From positions 1-25,646 of the forward strand of contig CANRHF010000003.1 of NCBI GenBank assembly GCA_947630345.1: DNA of 25,646 nt, read 5' to 3'. A model generated the notes under the pieces. It did no database searches. It was given only the letters and a program-made list of their open reading frames with translations, and was not told the DNA's origin. The stretch's first letter is position 1; each line of letters begins with the position of its first letter. A program made the translations under genes and the position numbers. Shown here piece after piece: positions 22,831-25,646 of this stretch. The stretch comes from an uncultured Oscillospiraceae bacterium. GTDB lineage: Bacteria > Bacillota > Clostridia > Oscillospirales > Oscillospiraceae.

Positions 22831-23775
22831 ATGAAAAAAGGGAAATTACTCCTGGCCTGCGTCTGCGCGGCGGTATTGGTCGCCGGGCTTTCGGTCCTGA
22901 CCGCCCGCTTTCCCGGCCTCTTTTCTTCCATGCTGGCGTTCCCCTTGGAGCAGATCGGCTGGGGGCTGGGGGCCCTGTCCAAATTGGGGCCCGCCGGAAA
23001 CGGGGCGGCGGTGGCCGTCTGGGTTGGGCTCTCGGCGATCCCGGCCATGGCCGCCCTGCGGTACGGGAAAAGCAAAGAGACCAGATGGGAGCGGGCAGCT
23101 CTCTACCTGCTCTCCGGCGTCCTTCTCTTGGCGCTTTACGGCATGGCCAATCCCAGCCTCTTTCTCCCGCCCCTGGCCCAAGGCTTCCCCGAATACTCCA
23201 AGATGATCAAGTCGGTTTTCGGCGTCTGCGTCTGGGCGGTGGTGGTTCTGTATCTGATCCTGCGGCTGATTCGGCTGTTTCGGCTGGGGGACAGGAATCA
23301 GCTTCTGGCGTATATGCAAATGATTTTGAAGGTCCTGTGCGTCCTCTTTACCGGGGCCGCTTCCCTCTCCCTCTCAAACGGGGCCCTGGCCCTTCAGGAC
23401 GGTGCCCGGCTCGACGCGGACACTTACTTCGGCGTTTTTCGCCTGCTCGCGGAGCTGGTCCCCTACGGATTTGATATCCTCATTGTCACCCTGGCGGCGG
23501 ACCTGCTGGGCGTCGTCCGAAGCGAGGAGCAGGACGGCATTGTGGAGTCCGCTGAGCGCTTGAGCAATGTCTGCTGTTTGGCCCTGGGGGTCACCACGGC
23601 CCTGACTGCGGCCTCCAACCTTCTTCAGATCTGCCTGACGCGGCAGCTTACCGACGTCTCCGTCACGGTGAACATTCCGATCCTCAGCATTGCCCTGACC
23701 GTCCTGATCCTGCTGTTCGCCCGGCTCCTGATCGAAAACAAGCGCCTCCGGGACGACAACAGCCTGTTCATCTAA
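22831..23775 (+). CDS. DUF2975-like polytopic membrane protein
   Basis: 314 residues with about seven or eight hydrophobic segments. The C-terminal half, ending in LLIENKRLRDDNSLFI, resembles DUF2975 proteins, which typically end with a conserved Leu-Arg/Lys-acidic-Glu/Asp-Asn stretch and sit beside a small Xre regulator, as here. At 314 residues it is about twice the length of the simple family members, so the N-terminal half (about 1-150, at least four segments) is extra. The start at 22831 has GGAG 8 nt upstream. It is the first gene of a three-gene unit behind a promoter with two operators. Function unknown; regulation together with the Xre protein is inference. Confidence 0.72.
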   Translation: MKKGKLLLACVCAAVLVAGLSVLTARFPGLFSSMLAFPLEQIGWGLGALSKLGPAGNGAAVAVWVGLSAIPAMAALRYGKSKETRWERAALYLLSGVLLLALYGMANPSLFLPPLAQGFPEYSKMIKSVFGVCVWAVVVLYLILRLIRLFRLGDRNQLLAYMQMILKVLCVLFTGAASLSLSNGALALQDGARLDADTYFGVFRLLAELVPYGFDILIVTLAADLLGVVRSEEQDGIVESAERLSNVCCLALGVTTALTAASNLLQICLTRQLTDVSVTVNIPILSIALTVLILLFARLLIENKRLRDDNSLFI

Positions 23776-23787
23776 GCGGGGTAGCGT

Positions 23788-24018
23788 ATGGCGATCAAGG
23801 TGTATTTGGAGCAGATTTTGAAGGAGCGCGACATGACCTCCAAGGAGCTGTGCGGGCTCATCGGCATCACGGAGGCGAACCTTTCCATTCTGCGCAGCGG
23901 GAAGGCCAAGGGCATCCGGTTCGCCACGGTCAATAAAATTTGCTATTACCTACAATGCGACGTGGGCGACATTCTCAAATTTGACGGGAATTTGGAGGAA
24001 AACGATGAAAACGAATAA
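23788..24018 (+). CDS. YozG-like Xre/Cro-CI family regulator
   Basis: 76 residues, almost all one helix-turn-helix domain: LEQILKERDMTSKELCGLIG, then ITEANLSILRSGKAKGIRFATV, then CYYLQCDVGDILKF. The NLSILRSGKAKGIRF stretch is typical of YozG-like regulators. The start at 23788 is 12 nt after the DUF2975-like stop, with only a weak GGGG 6 nt upstream, so it may depend on coupling. The acidic tail (GNLEENDENE) overlaps the next gene. It is the best candidate for binding the twin operators upstream of the unit (autorepression), but this is inference. Confidence 0.87.
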   Translation: MAIKVYLEQILKERDMTSKELCGLIGITEANLSILRSGKAKGIRFATVNKICYYLQCDVGDILKFDGNLEENDENE

Positions 24019-24979
24019 AATAATAATCCTTGCCGGCTGTCTGCTCCTGGTCGCCTTTTTGCTGGGCGCGGCGGGGGTGATCCGGCTGGCGGACGCCGCC
24101 GCCCCGGAAAGCACGGATGCCGACCGCCTGATCGGCGTTTTGATCACCCGTGAATATCTGGACCTGCTGGACGAGGAGCAGTTCCTCAACGATCATGTGG
24201 GCCTGCTCCTTGAAGGCGGCCAGATCAGCGAAGCGGAAACCGCGCAATATCAGGGGCGGCTCTACGCCGACCTGACGGAAACCCTTCATACGAACGAGGA
24301 GACCGGCGAATTCTTTGTGGGCAAGGAATACGTCTTTGACGGCGTGGACGGCATCCGCTTGATCGCCCCGCAAATCACGGACGAGGACGGTTCCTACAGC
24401 GGCACCACGGTGGACGAGGGAATCTCCGACGCCGGCGTCTCCTTCCTGTCCACGGACCAGGGGGAGCAAATCTCGCTAAAGGGGACCATCTACGTTGCCT
24501 CCGGCAGCGGCCTGGACCGGTTCTATTTTAACCCTGTCTACCAGGAGCCCGATGGCCGGGTCTATGTGGTCAGCGGCCACGGCGTATTCTGGGACAGCCA
24601 GGAGATTCCCGGCGCCTCCTGGACCACCAAGCTCTCGGAAAACCGGGCGGCGTCCACAGACGACGGCGCCGGTTCCTCCTCCGGCACGGAGGTGGAGGTG
24701 ACGGTACAGCTGATCGGCAGCCCGGAAAGTACCGCCCTCCTGCAATTCGGCGGCGACCACGATCTGCTGGACGAGACGGATTACCTGCCCGGTGCCCTGC
24801 CGGAACAGCTGGACATCCTCCCGGATACGGAGTACATTCTCCTGGAGACCACCTCTATCGAGGGTATCAGCCGGACCCTGTTCCAGCGGGCGGACGCCTA
24901 TGCCTACGCCTTTTCCTGCCGTGACGACGGGATCTGTATCAAGCAGTCCTGCCAGCTCGGCTGGGACGATCCCCAGTAG
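24005..24979 (+). CDS. Membrane-anchored extracytoplasmic protein of unknown function
   Basis: 324 residues. One N-terminal membrane segment (about 5-30) holds a large soluble, probably extracytoplasmic, domain with few basic and many acidic residues. No catalytic motif or known family was recognised. A Ser/Gly-rich stretch (about 213-233, STDDGAGSSSG) separates two halves. The start at 24005 is chosen because GGAGG lies 6 nt upstream and is followed at once by the anchor; an in-frame ATG at 23981 has no such site. It overlaps the Xre gene by 14 nt in another frame, indicating coupled translation, and closes the three-gene unit before a strong terminator. Confidence 0.8.
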   Translation: MKTNKIIILAGCLLLVAFLLGAAGVIRLADAAAPESTDADRLIGVLITREYLDLLDEEQFLNDHVGLLLEGGQISEAETAQYQGRLYADLTETLHTNEETGEFFVGKEYVFDGVDGIRLIAPQITDEDGSYSGTTVDEGISDAGVSFLSTDQGEQISLKGTIYVASGSGLDRFYFNPVYQEPDGRVYVVSGHGVFWDSQEIPGASWTTKLSENRAASTDDGAGSSSGTEVEVTVQLIGSPESTALLQFGGDHDLLDETDYLPGALPEQLDILPDTEYILLETTSIEGISRTLFQRADAYAYAFSCRDDGICIKQSCQLGWDDPQ

Positions 24980-25009
24980 CGCTCCGTTGCTCCCAGTCCA
25001 ATTTAAAAA

Positions 25010-25057
25010 GCGCCCCTATGCTTCGGCCTTTCAGGCCAAAGCATGGGGGCGTCTTTT
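25010..25057. terminator. Bidirectional terminator between convergent genes
   Basis: GCGCCCCTATGCTTCGGCCT (25010-25029), loop TTC, AGGCCAAAGCATGGGGGCGT (25033-25052). The stem is about 20 bp with a few mismatches or wobbles. TTTT follows on the right (25054-25057), and AAAAA precedes it on the left (25005-25009), so it serves both the unit on its left and the minus-strand gene on its right. Confidence 0.85.
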
Positions 25058-25074
25058 GAATCTTCATCCCGCTA

Positions 25075-25646
25075 TTATTCCCCCTCCCGGCCTTCCGGGA
25101 GGTACCAATAGCGCCAGGCCCCGGTCCATTCCAGCCGGTAGCCCAGGCCCGGGGGCCGCTGCCACTGGTAGCGGTTCTTCCCCTCCCCGGGGAAAAGGTC
25201 CGCCATCACCGCCGCCAGTACCCCGCCGTGGGTCACGATCACCGCGTTTTCCCCTTTTTCCGCGATTGTTCGGAAGGCCGCCAGGGCCCGGCGGGTCATT
25301 TCTTCGCCGCTCTCGCCGCCGGGGGCGGGATTTTTTTCATTGTCCCCGGCCAGCCACGCCTGGTAGGCAGGGTCCTCTTTCAGTTCCTCGTAGCTTTTCA
25401 TTTCAAAGGCCCCGAAGTTCATCTCCGCCAGCGCCGGCACCGTCTGGGCCGCCACCGAGCCAAAGAGCAGCGCCAGGGTCTGCCGGCAGCGGAGAAGCCC
25501 GCTGGTGTAATACACGGCCTCCGGCAGGGGCGGATAGGAAAGGGAAGATAGCGCTTCCGCGCCCCGGGGCGAGAGGGGCAGGTCGGTGGCGCCACAGTAG
25601 AGATGGGCCTCGTTGGCCGCCGTGGCCCCGTGGCGGATGAGATAGA
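25075..25646 (-). CDS. Histidine phosphatase (phosphoglycerate-mutase-like), runs off right edge
   Basis: 189 residues are visible; probably fewer than ten N-terminal residues are missing. The catalytic block YLIRHGATAANE opens the visible part, with the phospho-acceptor His. It is followed by LYCGATDLPLSPRGAEAL, the second Arg in TSGLLRCRQTL, the acid block EMNFGAFEMKSYEEL and the second catalytic His in VIVTHGGVLAAVM. The family includes phosphoglycerate mutases, alpha-ribazole phosphatase (CobC) and broad phosphatases. GAFEMKSYEEL and the small size favour the CobC/PhoE-like group, but the substrate is not decidable and no cobalamin genes are in view. It converges with the anchored-protein gene on a shared terminator. 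Confidence 0.9.
   Translation of the reverse strand, partial: YLIRHGATAANEAHLYCGATDLPLSPRGAEALSSLSYPPLPEAVYYTSGLLRCRQTLALLFGSVAAQTVPALAEMNFGAFEMKSYEELKEDPAYQAWLAGDNEKNPAPGGESGEEMTRRALAAFRTIAEKGENAVIVTHGGVLAAVMADLFPGEGKNRYQWQRPPGLGYRLEWTGAWRYWYLPEGREGE

Overview
The window looks like chromosomal DNA of a GC-rich, low-oxygen member of the Bacillota (Clostridia; most likely a gut Oscillospiraceae such as a Flavonifractor/Intestinimonas/Oscillibacter relative). Evidence: strong AGGAGG-type ribosome binding sites, sigma-A promoters with 16-17 bp spacers, U-tailed hairpin terminators, an LtaS-type enzyme, a sortase-type wall-anchored protein, and a citrate fermentation locus. The genus is inference; no rRNA, tRNA, CRISPR array or mobile element was recognised.

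Layout. (1) 1-2508 (-): 5' two thirds of rpoB, with its own promoter. (2) 2840-5944 (+): an LtaS-like lipoteichoic-acid-synthase-family protein with a long acidic N-terminal extension, then a small secreted protein of unknown function whose start codon lies inside a terminator-like hairpin. The rpoB/LtaS divergent region holds three promoters and two tandem terminators. (3) 6036-13048 (-): citrate lyase locus in two transcription units, citD-citE-citF-CitMHS transporter, and citC-citXG. They are separated by a terminator and 2.7 copies of a 110-bp tandem repeat. (4) 13224-16458 (+): a LysR regulator, divergent from citD, packed tightly with a PhoB-family response regulator and a VanS-like histidine kinase. 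(5) 16555-19394 (+): an acyltransferase-3 membrane protein translationally coupled to a DUF2079 membrane protein. (6) 19486-22668 (+): a 1060-residue secreted transglutaminase-domain protein ending in a TPKTG sortase-like signal. (7) 22831-24979 (+): a three-gene unit (DUF2975-like membrane protein, YozG-like Xre regulator, membrane-anchored protein) behind a promoter carrying two near-identical inverted-repeat operators. (8) 25075-25646 (-): most of a histidine phosphatase that runs off the right edge.

How it works together. The cit genes encode citrate uptake (CitMHS carrier), the three citrate lyase subunits (CitD acyl carrier, CitE, CitF), acetylation of the prosthetic group (CitC), and synthesis and attachment of that group (CitXG). 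Together they split citrate to acetate and oxaloacetate. The divergent LysR protein is the natural candidate regulator, and the co-directional two-component system may add a second input. The genes on either side of this locus mostly concern the cell envelope. The most unusual signals are regulatory: two hairpins that look like intrinsic terminators but contain the next gene's ribosome binding site, a possible short antisense RNA opposite the rpoB leader, the 110-bp repeat, and the twin operator of the DUF2975/Xre unit.
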